DNA from: Taudactylus pleione
Lineage: Eukaryota > Chordata > Amphibia > Anura > Myobatrachidae
DNA: 64,000 nucleotides
Reading direction: 5' to 3'
Assembly (NCBI GenBank): GCA_031769625.1
Contig: JAUIMM010000719.1
Span: 1,035,001-1,099,000, forward strand
In this document: one piece after another, positions 35,250 through 47,207 of the stretch
Layout: every line of letters begins with the position of its first letter
How positions within the stretch are numbered: the stretch's first letter is position 1
The notes under the pieces: model-generated
The model's input: only the letters and a program-made list of their open reading frames with translations
What the model was told of the DNA's origin: nothing
Databases searched by the model: none
Position numbers and translations under genes: made by a program

Positions 35250-38050
35250 GTGTAACCTGGTGAGGGTGGGGTGCTGCGGTAAGGGTGACCTGGTGAGGGT
35301 GGGGTGCTGCGGTGAGGGTGACCTGGTGAGGGTGGGTTGCTGCAGTGAGGGTGACAAGGTGAGGGTGGGGTGCTGCGGTGAGAGTTACCTGGTGAGAGTG
35401 CTGCGGTGAGGGTGACCTGGTGAGGGTGCTGCGATGAAGGTGACCTGGTGAGGGTGCTGCGGTGAAGGTGACCTGGTGAGAGTGCTGCGGTGAAGGTGAC
35501 CTGGTGAGAGTGCTGCGGTGAAGGTGACCTGGTGAGAGTGCTGTGGTGATAGTGAACTGGTGAGAGTGCTGCATTGAGAGTTAACTGGTGAGAGTGCAGT
35601 GGTGAGGGTGACCTGGTGAGAGTGCTGCATTGAGAGTTACCAGGTGAGAGTGCTGTGGTGAGGGTGACCTGGTGAAAGTACTTCAGTGAGGGTGACCTGG
35701 TGAGAGTGCTGTGGAGATAGTGACCTGGTGAGAGTGCTGAGGAGATAGTGAACTGGTGAGAGTGCTGAGGAGATAGTGACCTGGTGAGAGTGCTGAGGAG
35801 ATAGTGACCTGGTGAGAGTGCTGAGGAGATAGTGACCTGGTGAGAGTGCTGCGGTGAGGGTGACCTGGTGAGAGTGCTGCAATGAGGGTTACCTGGTGAG
35901 AGTGCTGCACTGAGAGTTACCTGGTGAGAGTGCTGTGGTGATAAAGACCTGGTGAGAGTGCTACATTGAGAGTTACCTGCTGAGAGTGCTGCAGTGAGGG
36001 TGACCTGGTGAGAGTGCTGCAGTGAGGATGACCTGATGAGAGTGCTGCAGTGAGAGTTACCTGGTGAAAGTGCTGTGGTGATAGTGACCTGGTGAGAGTG
36101 CTGCAGTGAGGGTGACCTGGTGAAAGTGCTGTGGTGATAGTGACCTGGTGAGAGTGCTGCGGTGAGGGTGACCTGGTGAGAGTGCTGCAGTGAGAGTTAC
36201 CTGGTGAGAGTGCTGCAGTGAGGGTTACCTGGTGAGAGTGCTGCGATGAGGGTTACCTGGTGAGAGTGCTGCGATGACTGGGACCTGGTGAGAGTGCTGC
36301 GATGAGGGTGTCCAGGTGAGAGTGCTGCAATGAGGGTGACCTGGTGAGAGTGCTCCGATGAGGGTCACTTGGTGAGAGTGCAGCATTGAGAGTTACCTGG
36401 TGAGAGTGCTGTGGTGAGGGTGACCTGGTGAGAGTGCTACATTGAGAGTTACCTGCTGAGAGTGCTGCAGTGAGGGTGACCTGGTGAGAGTGCTGCAGTG
36501 AGGGTGACCTGGTGAGAGTGCTGCAGTGAGAGTTACCTGGTGAAAGTGCTGTGGTGATAGTGACCTGGTGAGAGTGCTGTGGTGAGGGTGACCTGGTGAG
36601 AAAGCTGCAGTGAGGGTGACCTGGTGAAAGTGCTGTGGTGATAGTGACCTGGTGAGAGTGCTGCGATGAGGGTGTCCTGGTGAGAGTGCTGCGATGAGGG
36701 TGACCTGGTGAGAGTGCTCCGATGAGGGTCACCTGGTGAGAGTGCTGCATTGAGAGTTACCTGGTGAGAGTGCTACAGTGAGGGTGACCTGGTGAGAGTG
36801 CTGCGATGAGGGTGACCTGGTGAGAGTGCTGCGATGAGGGTGACCTGGTGAGAGTGCTGCAATGAGGGTGACCTGGTGAAAGTGCTCCGATGAGGGTCAC
36901 CTGGTCAGAGTGCTGCATTGAGAGTTACCTGGTGAGAGTGCTACAGTGAGGGTGACCTGGTGAGAGTGCTGCGATGAGGGTGACCTGGTGAGAGTGCTGC
37001 GATGAGAGTGACCTGTTGAGAGTGCTGCGAAGAGGGTGACCTGGTGAGAGTGCTACAGTGAGGGTGACCTGGTGAGAGTGCTGCGATGAGGGTGATCTGG
37101 TGAGAGTGCTACAGTGAGGGTGACCTGGTGAGAGTGCTGCGATGAGGGTGACCTGGTGAGAGTGCTTCGATGAGGGTGACCTGGTGAGAGTGCTGTGATG
37201 CGGGTGACCTGGTGAGAGTGCTCCGATGAGGGTCACCTGGTGAGAGTGCTGCATTGAGAGTTACTTGGTGAGAGTGCTACAGTGAGGTTGACCTGGTGAG
37301 AGTGCTGCGATGAGGGTGACCTGGTGAGAGTGCTGCGATGAGGGTGACCTGGTGAGAGTGCTACAGTGAGGGTGACCTGGTGAGAGTGCTGCGATGAGGG
37401 TGACCTGGTGAGAGTGCTACAGTGAGGGTGACCTGGTGAGAGTGCTGCGATGAGGGTGACCTGGTGAGAGTGCTACAGTGAGGGTGACCTGGTGAGAGTG
37501 CTGCGATGAGGGTGACCTGGTGAGAGTGCTGCGATGAGGGTGACCTGGTGAGAGTGCTGCGATGCGGGTGACCTGGTGAGAGTGCAGCGATGCAGGTGAC
37601 CTGGTGAGAGTGCTGCGATGAGGGTGACCTGGTGAGAGTGCTGCGGTGAAGGTGTCCTGATGAGAGTGCTGCGGTGAGGGTGTCCTGGTGAGAGTGCTGT
37701 GATGAGGGTGACCTGGTGAGAGTGCTGCGGTGAGGGTGTCCTGGTGAGAGTGCTGCGGTGAGGGTGTCCTGGTGAGAGTGCTATGATGCGGGTGACCTGG
37801 TGAGAGTGCTGCGGTGAGTGTGACCTGGTGGGAGTGCTGCGATGCGGGTGACCTGGTGAGAGTGCTGCATTGAGGGTGACCTGGTGAGAGTGCTGCGATG
37901 AGGGTGACCTGGTGAGAGTGCTGCGATGCGGGTGACCTGGTGAGAGTGCTGCATTGAGGGTGACCTGGTGAGAGTGCTGTGATGAGGGTGACCTGGTGAG
38001 AGTGCTACGATGCGGGTGACCTGGTGAGAGTGCTGCGGTGAAGGGTGAGA
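35250..38050. repeat. 28-bp minisatellite, about 100 copies
   Basis: Unit GGTGACCTGGTGAGAGTGCT then GCGATGAG. The first 150 bp use a longer 33-bp variant with GGTGGGGTGCTGCGG. Because 28 is not a multiple of three, minus-strand frames read through three units at a time (HQVTL..ALSPG), which explains open frames of 75-165 codons without any gene. Each unit contains AGGTCA on the minus strand. Confidence 0.97.
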
Positions 38051-38385
38051 TCGGTTGGCTGTATGTTTAGAGTTAACCATTTTCCTACTAGGCGTTTGAC
38101 TCCTAGAAATATTTCCTTAACCTGTAGATAAAATAGCTGCAGAGTGTTATCATCGGATTTACTACCGCAATTACCTTATCTATAATCTATATGAGTGACC
38201 TTTGACACCAGCTTGCAACAAGAAATATGTGAGAGAGGTCACAGATCATTCTGATTCTAACTTGATCAGTTGTCGAGATTTTCTCTCCCCTCAATAAGGG
38301 GGAACATGGCCGATTATCTTGTATCTCAAGGCTGCCAAGTTATAACCCGCTTCCAAAAAGTGCTTAGCAACCAGCTGGTCACTAT

Positions 38386-38928
38386 GGGCCTGATTCAGAG
38401 CCGGACGCTCTGACCAGAGCGCTCGCTCTGAATCAGTGCCCTCCTCCATGAAAATGGAGCGGCCTCCTGGCTGCTCGTATAGCTGTGGGTGACCACCCAC
38501 AGCATATGCGAGCTGCCATGATGATGGTCGCGATGGTCTTGACCATTGCGACCATCGGACTTGCGATGGAGACGCTGCTGTAGGGTCTCCCTGCCACAAG
38601 CCCTGGAGTGATTTTGGCTCTATCATAGCCAAAATCACTCCCACTGACATCACTAGTGATGTCAGTGGGGCCGGCTTCAGACGGTAGGCGTTCCCATGGG
38701 TACGCCTCCATCTGGCAGGCACACCCCCGGCACGCCCACCAAAGGGGGCGTGCTGTCATACAACATCGCACCCCTTTGGTGCGAGACCCGGAGCGATGGA
38801 AAGCCCGTCGCTCCCCGGGTCTCGCGCATATACACGACGGAGCTCCCTCCGTCGCGCGCATGCGCAGTGGGGAACATCGACCCGCTTGCGAGCGTACTGC
38901 TGCCCGCTAGCGGGTCTGAATGACCCCC
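38386..38928. mobile_element. MITE of the GATTCAGAGCCG family
   Basis: Left end GGGCCTGATTCAGAGCCG. The right end, GCGGGTCTGAATGACCCC, is more divergent. About 350 bp of the left part, from GGACGCTCTGACCAG to the TGACATCACTAGTGATGTCA palindrome, match the element at 47,873. Short frames on both strands are not credible. Confidence 0.7.
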
Positions 38929-39559
38929 AATGGCCCTTCTGTAAAGCCCCTCTTAAAGCACGCTAATGCTAGCATAAGCACTGAGAGGAGATAAGCACCC
39001 TGTTCTTTATTGTAGCAGTACTGGTTAGAACTGGGTTTTTGGTCGCAGTCATGTTATTGGTATTTGTATTGAGTCAATCAGAGTTTGACAGCCTATCAGG
39101 GACCTGTGTAGGCGGGCTCTGTTTAGAGTAATTAGTGCACTGGGAGGAGTCAGCTTCCTCTTTTCCAGTTGTGATCATCTGGATAAGTACCTCAGTGTCA
39201 CTGAAAACATATATTTTGTCTTTCTATCATATTTCCTTGCTTATTCAGCAGTATATCCCTTTTACTCTTTGTCTTTTCACCCTATCCTCATATCTTTATT
39301 CATTTTCCCCCTCTCCTCCTTTCTCTATTTTACATTCGCCCCCCTGCTCTTTTACAATCCCCCCTCCTCTCTTCCTGCTGTCCCCGTTTTGTGTGCAGCC
39401 CCATTTTATGCAACCCCCCCTCCATTCTGCTTCTCCGCACTGTGCACATTCATACTGCTGCCATGCCCCGTCTCTGCAGAAATGCCCCCCCCTCACTGTC
39501 GATTGCTGGATGGCGGCCCGGCCTCTAGCTTTGGCGGCCACCTCTCCTCACACACGCAG

Positions 39560-40075
39560 GGCGAGTGCACTGCACCCGCACACGTGTCCTCCGGGCCGGC
39601 GGCACCCGCCGCGCCCGGAGATTGGTTAAGGGCACCCGCTCCTACCCAATCCAGCCGGCAGTCATGGCTGGTGCGAGCGGGTGCTGCATCGGGTCCCCCC
39701 CCCAGCTCACCAGCTGCTTCCATGAGGCCGGGCAGCACGGTGTCCTCAGACACTGCGCTAAGCCCCACAAGTAGCGGGTGCCATTTTAGGTGCCCTGAGC
39801 CCCCATAGCCACAAATGTCGCTGCGGGGCACGTGCACTGCACCCGTGTGCGTATCCTCCAGACCGGCGGCACCTGGCGCGCCCGGAGCATTGGTTAGTGC
39901 ACCCCCTCCTTCCCCATCCTGCCTGCAGGCATGGCTGGTGCGAGCGGGTGCTGCATCCGCCCCCCCCCCCCGCTCACCAGCCACTTCCATGAGGCCGGGC
40001 CTGAGGACACTGCACTAAGCCCCGCCCCCACAAATAGCAGACACCATTTTAGGTGGTCTGAGCCCCCATAGCCCA
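39560..40075 (+). repeat. Two-copy repeat of about 266 bp in the retroelement 5' region
   Basis: CATGGCTGGTGCGAGCGGGT occurs at 39,663 and 39,929. Flanking segments (CCATGAGGCCGGGC, CCATTTTAGGTG, GAGCCCCCATAGCC) repeat too. Tandem GC-rich 5' repeats can carry a retroelement promoter; that role is inferred. Confidence 0.75.
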
Positions 40076-40078
40076 CAA

Positions 40079-41164
40079 ATGTCACCCTCCACTGCTCCAG
40101 GAGCGGGGAAGGTTTTGCTGCTGACCCCTGCCAATGTACACCCCCTTTCCAGGGGTCAGCTATTTGCCAGCACAGCTGGGTTGAACTATTCACCAATGAG
40201 CCACATTGCTGTGGACAGCCATCATAGTGATTCAAACCGCAACACCCCGTTAATTCAGCAGTTCTCATTCCCAGGTTTAGCCCCTTTACCACATGTCACC
40301 AGTGTTCCCATCAGCGGTTTGGCACACCATAAATTTTCAAAAGGTATCGCGCCGCCCGCTGCACATCGGTCACCATATTTTGGTCAGGGTTTTAGCCAGT
40401 GGACATTTCTGCCTGCCCTTCCTGTCTTCTCCCTGCAATTTATCAACCCTCAATTGCCCCATGCTCTGGGCCATTATGTCCCGCAGGTGCTACACCCTTC
40501 GTGTGGTCAGCAGTTTCTTTCCGCTTCGGCCGTATATAACCCTTACCCGCAATTTATCCAGGGGGTGCCCAGGGACATTTTACAGCCGAATCCCACCCTA
40601 CAACCCTCCTTGCCTCTGGTCCCACCACCTGTCAGGCCTCCCACCCCTCCGCACCCCACCCAAATTCATCCACATCCCCCTCTGTTTGCCCGAGCCGGAA
40701 CTCCCACCCCTGTTGCTTTTTCAGCTTCAAATTTGTCCATTACTAAAGTTGATGTCCCCAGTTCGCAGAGCATCGTGTCACCAGTGTCTTTGGCTCCTGC
40801 TGCCGCTGTCACGGAGGATGTTCTGGCTTTATCAATTCAAGTCGTGGTGGGCACATCTCACAGCGCGGGGCAGGAATATGTTTCCACGGTCGGGGCCGCT
40901 ACCCCATCGACGTCTGGAGCAGGTGAGATCACTTTGCCACATAACACTGCCACGTCATCACACTCTGAAGTCTCATACGATTCATCTGGCTCAAGCGTAA
41001 AACCGCACAGGCTCATGCGTTATTTTGTTCAGAAGAAAAAAGGGAAGCGTAAGAGCACAAATAGATTCCGTAGTTATGCAGGCAGCTCAGTTCCGGATGC
41101 ATCAGTCGATGCAGTTCATTGCTCTAATACAGCGTTTTTGCGGGGGTTCGATCTAAAATCATAG
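40079..41164 (+). pseudogene. Gag-like ORF of the Ngaro-type element
   Basis: A frame of 361 codons, starting MSPSTAPGAGKV. It is proline/serine-rich for the first 190 residues (VPPPVRPPTPPHPTQ), then more mixed, and ends with a basic patch (QKKKGKRKSTNRFRSYAG). No enzyme motif. Position and composition fit a gag-like protein. Sequence beyond 41,164 continues the gag in other frames, so the C-terminus is frameshifted. Confidence 0.5.
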
Positions 41165-41463
41165 AGCGTATTAGGAAAGGCAAGCAAGTGGATATGTTTG
41201 CTATTACGCATGATGATAAAAAACCTTAGACCTGGCTAAAGCAGGTGGAGCGGTTGCCGAAGAAGTTCGGCGCAACTATGTTAATTGGCTTTCGGGTATG
41301 TACATATTTGCGGCTTGTTATGCAGAAACTAGGCCTGCCGAATTTTTTAATATTCTTAAGTAGTTGCATCTTGTGCATAGCATGCAACTGTCTACTGGGC
41401 ATAACGTGCGGCGTCAGTACGACAAGGTTTTTCTTCAGTTTCGGGTTCAATGGATGAGGAGTT

Positions 41464-41916
41464 TTGGCTAGAGGTCCCCCATCAGAATATGCCCCCCCCA
41501 CCGTTACTTCCGTGGGGCGTAAACAGCCCTTTGCTGCCCGCCCAGGATTTAACACAGCAGGAAAAGGTAAATGCTTTGCTTTAATAATGGGCAGAGGCAC
41601 AAGCTGCCGTTTTCAACATGTCTGCCTGTCGTGCCGGGAAGCTCATGAAGCCAAAGTTTGTAAGCGTACAAATGGGCAGGCGGCTGGGCAGGGGAGCAGC
41701 GTAGCTCTAAGTAGAGCCTTTTCCCCAATTACAATAGAAGTTCTAGAGTCTTGGCTGTGTCGCTATCCTTTTAAAGAGGAAGCATCCTGTTTGTTAAGAG
41801 GTTTGTTAAGAGGTTTTATTGTGGGTTTTCTTTTGCCCGTTGTTCGTCCAATTTTTTGTTTTGGCATTTATCAATCTTTTGAGGATGCCTCTACGTTTGG
41901 TGCACGAATTCGGTGA
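41464..41916 (+). pseudogene. Gag zinc knuckle and RT N-terminal part
   Basis: Residues around 41,595-41,670 read GTSCRFQHVCLSCREAHEAKVC, here shortened as CRFQHVC..C..AHEAKVC, a cysteine/histidine cluster like the Ngaro gag knuckle. It is followed by SPITIEVLESWLCRYPFKEE, typical of the RT entry region in these elements. The frame ends at 41,916 and the next RT motifs begin much closer than expected, so several hundred bp of RT core are missing. Confidence 0.55.
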
Positions 41917-41919
41917 GGG

Positions 41920-42235
41920 AGCCCTATTGGCCAAGAGTGACATAGAGTCCAACTTTTCAGGCTGATTCTTTCAGATACATGGGTTTCAAAATTGATGCGT
42001 CATATTTTGTGGATAAGTGTTTGCCAATGGTATTCTCCATTTCCTGCTCCTTTTTCGAGTGTTTCAGCTCTTTCCTACAGTGGTGCATTCAACCAGGTTC
42101 AGGGCAGTCAAGTATAGCCCATTATTTAGATGATTTCTTATTGGTTGGGCCAGCTGATAGTGCCATTTGTAGCGAGCTACTTTTTCGGTACAGGCTCTTT
42201 TTCGCGTTACGGGTGTGCCCATTGCTGCGGTAAAG
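41920..42235 (+). pseudogene. RT catalytic region of the Ngaro-type element
   Basis: Contains AKSDIES in one frame and then YMGFKIDASYFVDKCLPM, FSISCSFFECFSSFLQW and HYLDDFLLVGPADS in another. YLDD is the RT catalytic box (tyrosine, two aspartates). The stretch before it is shortened by deletion. Confidence 0.7.
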
Positions 42236-42399
42236 ACGGAAGGGCCGACAACAGTTTTGTCCTATTTAGGTATCGGAATTGATACCAGGATGGGTTTATG
42301 TCGGTTGCCTAGCGATAAAGTTACTAAGATACGGGAGTATCTAGGGCTTTTCCTTTCCACTAAAAAGATTTCATAAAGCAGTTGCAAACATTACTCGGC

Positions 42400-42885
42400 C
42401 TTCTTAATTTCTCTTGCCGAGTTATTCCTATGGGCAAGGTGTTTTCTGTCATAGGTTAGAGCGGGCCACAGCAGGCGTAAAAAAGGCGCACCATTTGATT
42501 CGTTTGAATAGTGAACTCAAGGACGACATGCGCTTATGGTGCACTTTTTTACATGATTTTAATGGGGTTCGGTTTTTGGTTGCCCAAGCCAGTGGGCTTT
42601 GGATTTTGGGGCCTCTTTTGAGGGTCAGTGGTGCGCAGAAGCTTGGCCACAGGATTGGCGAGCTGCCAGTTTTACAAGCAATATGCTCCATCTAGAATTA
42701 TTCCCAATTGCAGTTGCCATAGAGATCTAGATGGCGCAGCTTAGTAATCGTAGCATCATTTTCTGGTGCGATAACCTGGGGGTGGATCAGGCCATTAACA
42801 CGTTCCGGAAGTTGAAAACGAGTTAGCAGATGCTTTTTCTCATTTCCAATGGTCAATGCTTAGTACATCGGCACCCACAGCTAGC
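42400..42885 (+). pseudogene. RNase H-like region of the Ngaro-type element
   Basis: GVKKAHHLIRLNSELKDDMR, then IIFWCDNLGVDQAIN and ADAFSHFQW, give the connection/RNase H order of DIRS/Ngaro elements. Frames shift at least twice. Confidence 0.6.
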
Positions 42886-42904
42886 GATCATGGTTTACCT
42901 TGCC

Positions 42905-43470
42905 ATGCTCATGTCTGGCAGAGAGACCCCCTGTAATGTCCACTGGATTGGGGTATGGGGTGTCAGATGGAATGGCCTTTTGACTCTTCTCTGGGATTCA
43001 GAGAAAGAATGCGGTGCCCCAGACTGCTTGGTCATCCATCTGGGAAGCAATGATTTGGGTGAGTGTAAAGGTGTAGAGATCATCATTGCTCTGAGGAGAG
43101 ACTTCCAAATAATTGCTTAGCGTTGGTCACAGTTTCAGTTGGTTTTGTCTGAAGTCATTCCCCGTAGATTTTGGAGAGGAGAACAAGGAGGTGCAGCTTT
43201 GGAGAGAGTGAGGAGAAAACTGAATGCTGCGGTGTCTTGTTCCGTGGAGAGTCTCGGGGCGTGCTATCAAACACCCCCGTTTCCACTATGAAGAGGTTGA
43301 CTTCTATAGATCAGATGGAGTGCATTTAGATTGGGGAAGGTTTGATCTGGTTTGTATCAGCTCTTTTGTCTGGTATTGGTGGCAGTTAGTGGTCCTAGTT
43401 AGCTGGTGGCGGTACGTCGTCAGTGGACCCCGTATTTGGCGGAAAGCAGTGCTCCTCGGCGGCTCAATTT
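42905..43470 (+). pseudogene. SGNH-hydrolase region, N-terminal block missing
   Basis: WIGVWGVRWNGLLTLLWDSE, then CLVIHLGSNDLGECKG and, in a shifted frame, LSEVIPRRFWRGEQGGAALE and RRKLNAAV match the SGNH/GDSL-like domain often found in frog Ngaro-type elements. The HLGSNDLG block carries the conserved Asn. The usual first block with the catalytic Ser is absent, replaced by the RNase H end. Confidence 0.65.
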
Positions 43471-44347
43471 AGTGCAGCTGAACTTGGCTAGCATCCCCCC
43501 TTTCAGAGAGGTGAGTCGGTCGCTGCCTTAGGGGAGGACCAGGTCTCCATCTTATGGAGGGATCAGCACTGTGATAGATTAAGGGGAGATGGTACTACCC
43601 GAGATAGCTCGCACTTGGGCTGCTTATGGGCTGTAGCCGAGTTAGCGCTGCTTTTTCGCCACAATGCTCGATGCTATTACAGATCAATTACAATCCAATT
43701 AAATAAATTTGGCTGCGACCTCTTTATTGCAAATCTATTCAGTTGTCAGTGTCGTTATTTTAGATGTTAAGTTTAAGTTAAGTATGGTGAAAATAATAAA
43801 ACTATGGGTGACTTAAAGCCAATTTCTTTTTAAACAAACAGTTTTTACTATGTAGTTTTTGCTACATTTGCAGCTGATCATATGTGTCACATATTTGGTA
43901 ACGTAAGTAATATAATGATTTATTGTATACAGTGTCCCACTGATCATACACCTACATGGCAGGCAATCAGCACATATGTAACAGCATGTCTTTCTAGGAC
44001 GCAATAAAATCGATTTTATTTTCGCAGGATCAGTTACTGTATGTCAGCTTTCAACAGTAGGTCTCCTACATTTTTGCCCCTTTAAGTAAGAATCAGAATG
44101 GATATTTTAAGCCAAATATATTAGCTCCTGTGGGTCTGAATGAGCAATTAGGTTTATAATGTTATAATAAGACTGCTAAGTAACTTAAACTGTTCTAGTT
44201 ATTATAGGCATTGTAGTGTTTGGCTCATCGTTGTGTATATTTATTTTATTTTATTTCATATAAAACTGTCTTCTGTATTGCAGGAGCTGAACAGACAGTG
44301 ACACTCAGCTCGTCTCATGTTACGATATAAGTTAGGTATTATTTACA

Positions 44348-44410
44348 GCAGTGATAGGTGCAGTGATAGGTGCAGTGATAGGTGCAGTGATAGGTGCAGT
44401 GATAGGTGCA
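44348..44410. repeat. 12-bp tandem repeat (GTGATAGGTGCA)n
   Basis: Five near-perfect copies. Confidence 0.95.
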
Positions 44411-44856
44411 AGTTTTCTCTGATTGGTTGATATACTCATGTATAATTTTGCTTGACATATTCCATAAATTAGTATAATAAGTGTATAATCCTAGAGTTAG
44501 CATAGCATATCTTTGTCTAAACACAGTGCAAGAGTAGGATGATGATACTAAATGTGGTGTGCATATCAGATTGTCATATGATACCTTGTTTTCTGGATTT
44601 CCCTAAGTATACCATGTTCTTTGGATTACCTATTTGTGCTATTGAATTTTGTATGTTGGTGAAGGGTTACACCTTTGATATAACGTCAGGTGGTTTCCTG
44701 TTAGGGCGGGATCCTTAACGCCCCTGGGTGAGCGCTATAAAGGTATGTAACCTCGTATTTCTTGTGTATCCTGACTAAAGAACCAAAGTAAAAGTGCTCT
44801 GAAATGTAGAAATGCTTTATTATCAGCCGCCTGAGTGCCGCCTACACAATTCATTC

Positions 44857-44888
<32 letters not shown>

Positions 44889-44891
44889 TAT
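44857..44891. repeat. (AT)n microsatellite
   Basis: About 34 bp of AT repeats with one interruption. Confidence 0.95.
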
Positions 44892-44940
44892 GCACTATAA
44901 CCAGCACTAAATGAGGCATGCAGTTTATAGACCAGCGGAC

Positions 44941-45690
44941 TAAATGCTACCGGTCTATATCCCGACACAAGAACCCCGATGGGGGATTTAAGATAGGCAT
45001 CAAAATACCAATTCCTATCTTAATCCCAACGCCAGACCGACGAAGGACGACAGCCCATATGAGGTAAGTCCAGGGCATCCTTAGCGTTAACCATGGGGGG
45101 TTAGGGTTAGGATTTGGGGGGGGGGGTGTTAGGGTTATGCACCCCCAGGGGGAAGGGTTAGGCACCCCTGGGGGAAGGTTATGGATAGTTACCCTCCCCT
45201 CCCCCTGGTTTAGGGTGCGGGAAGTGGGGGTTAGGTTTAGGCACCCCCAGGTGGGACTTGGAGTTAGGCACCACCCCAGGAGTTTTAGGGTTAGGCACTC
45301 CTGAGGGAGAGTTAGCATTAGAGGGGAGAGGGGAGGGGTAGGGTACTTACCAGCCGGCGTTGGGATCTCCTGCTGTCAGACTTCTTGTGTCAGGAATTCA
45401 ACCAGCGGCTAGGGGAGCGTTAGGTTTAGGGAGTAAAGCGTGGTTAGGGTTAGGTTTTGGGGGGAAGGTTAGGGTTAGGAACCCTTAGGGGGAAGGGTTA
45501 CGCACCCCTGGGGGTATGTTAGGGCTAGACACCCCCCAGGAGGGTTAGGGTGCGGGAAGTGGGGGTGAGGTTTAGGTACCCCTAAGGGAGGGTTAGAGTG
45601 GGAGACGGGAGGGTTAGGGAACTTACCAGCCAGTGCTGGAGTCTCCTGTTGTCAGGTTTCTTGTGTTAGGCTTTGTATAGCCACCGGTAT
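44941..45690. repeat. Degenerate TTAGGG-like repeat element, two internal copies
   Basis: GGGTTAGGGTTAGG words alternate with GCACCCCTGGGGG-type words. A segment beginning TTACCAGCC.GC.. and containing TCTCCTGCTGTCAG recurs at 45,349 and 45,624. A related block in opposite orientation lies at 55,330-55,570. This is an interspersed element, not a telomere array. Confidence 0.7.
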
Positions 45691-47207
45691 TACATACTGA
45701 TTCCTTAAATGATAATGTAGAAAAAAAATAGCTTTTCTCAACGGTTTCTGGAAACATCTAATGATTGTGCGTCACCGTAATATGACAATGGAAATCATGC
45801 CGATGTTACTAAAACACAATAAGCACATTTTTGTGACTTTTCATTTTTCACATATCGGCAACCGTATCCGGTGTACACTGCAACAGCGGCGTCCAGGTCG
45901 GTCCATCTGTCCGTGGGATCTCGCAATTTCCACTTAAGGGCCAGAGCTCTATGTGATGCCCCAGTGCGATTAAATGATATCAGAAAATGTCATATGTACA
46001 CTGAAGAAATTTATATCTGTATGTTGGATTTAATAATAATTTATGTATTTACACTGTAATAAATACTGTAGATAAAAATGGTTACTTAGTTAATTTTAGA
46101 CTGTTTATTGTGATGTATTGGCTCTTATAGCCCCAGTGTTACTATACTTCCCAGCTAGTTTCCCTCCAGATGGACTAGTACACTCGTCTGATCCACCCAA
46201 GCCTAAGATAGCTACAGGGAGTCTTCGAGACTGGGACTCATCTACTGGCTGTTAGAAGGGAGCCCTGTTGTCATAGAAGGTCTTAAGGTGCTGGGAAGGA
46301 CAGAGGGCAGCGTGGGAGTGTGAGGTGGGAGCAATATAAGGTCCGGCAATGGACAGTTGAGGAGAGTGTGCCTGAGGCAGTTGGAGAGTAATGGTTCCCT
46401 GCGCTAACTGACTCTGACCTCAGAGCTCTCGAAGGTGAACGAGGGTGAGGCAGAGTCACTGAGGGGTATCCTCAACATCTGGAGGCCTATCGGGGGGGGT
46501 GACGGACGGCCCTGGAAGGAGGGGCTTAGGTGAGGCTGCAACTGGGAAACAGAGTCCCATTAACTATTACCGCAGTAGGCGGACTGGAGATCTGTGCAGG
46601 AGGGCTAGGGAGAGTTTGACACACGCTACCAACAAGAGCTTCTTAACTACGATTTTCTACTAGTTAACCTACTCAGTGCAGTCATTATAATCATCACACA
46701 GACTCCTTGCTCACTGTGTAGTCAGTCGTGCTCCGCATTTCCAATAGTAAAGACGCACAGTGTATGAACCCTGTCAGTCACAGAGACATCAAACTATTCT
46801 CCTGAAGCATATAACTAAATCCATAGGTTGCAGTAATTATCAGGGGTCCTGGAAGGGGTCCATTATAGAGCTGATAAAGACCGGGTCTGTCCTTTACAGT
46901 GCAAGTACTGAGGTTAATAGTAACTAGCAACCTTGAGCTCACAGAAATAGTTTTCAGTAACACAGGACTCTGCTACCTGGTAATTGAATAAGTGGATGTA
47001 TTAACTAAAGTATCCATAAGCCCAGACTCCCCTCAGGAATAGCATCCAGGATAGACTACAACTGAATATCTACATTTAGCCATCCTCCTTATAGATACTA
47101 ATCTGCTACAGTGAAACATTCCTCCAAGTTGTTAGTGTTGCACAATAATTTATATCCAGTCAGACTGTCAAAACTGCTATGAAAGGGATTTCAGTGCAAC
47201 ACATATT
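45691..47207. other. Stretch without a supported gene
   Basis: No domain, exon chain, tandem repeat or paired terminal repeat was recognised. The region around 46,260-46,640 is purine-rich and contains GCAATATAAGGTCCGGC, but with nothing diagnostic around it. Confidence 0.3.

Larger units (their letters stand above)
39135..43745 (+). mobile_element. Degenerate Ngaro/DIRS-type retrotransposon with SGNH-hydrolase region
   Basis: On the plus strand I see, in order, a gag-like proline-rich frame, a zinc-knuckle-like cluster, an RT with YLDDF, an RNase H-like region ending in ADAFSHFQW, and an SGNH-hydrolase region with HLGSNDLG. This order and these motifs match Ngaro-type tyrosine-recombinase retrotransposons. 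The tyrosine recombinase, expected between RNase H and hydrolase, is not visible. Several frameshifts, stops and an internal RT deletion make it inactive. Outer limits are approximate; no LTRs were recognised. Confidence 0.7.
43746..44940. other. Stretch without a supported gene
   Basis: Mostly AT-rich sequence with two simple repeats (below). Around 44,695-44,840 a GCGCTATAAAGG box is followed by a segment ending in GCTTTATTATC, which could be the remnant of an LTR, but no matching partner was found. Confidence 0.3.

Noticed and set aside
35191..38080. Minus-strand frames HQVTL..ALSPG up to 165 codons
   Set aside because: A 28-bp repeat with few stops gives a periodic open frame; no start context, motif or codon-level signal.
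44695..44840. LTR with TATA box and polyadenylation region
   Set aside because: TATAAAGG and a TTTATTA word are present but no paired LTR, primer-binding site or target duplication was found.
45090..45600. Interstitial telomere
   Set aside because: TTAGGG words are sparse, irregular and mixed with GCACCCC words; there is no long pure run.
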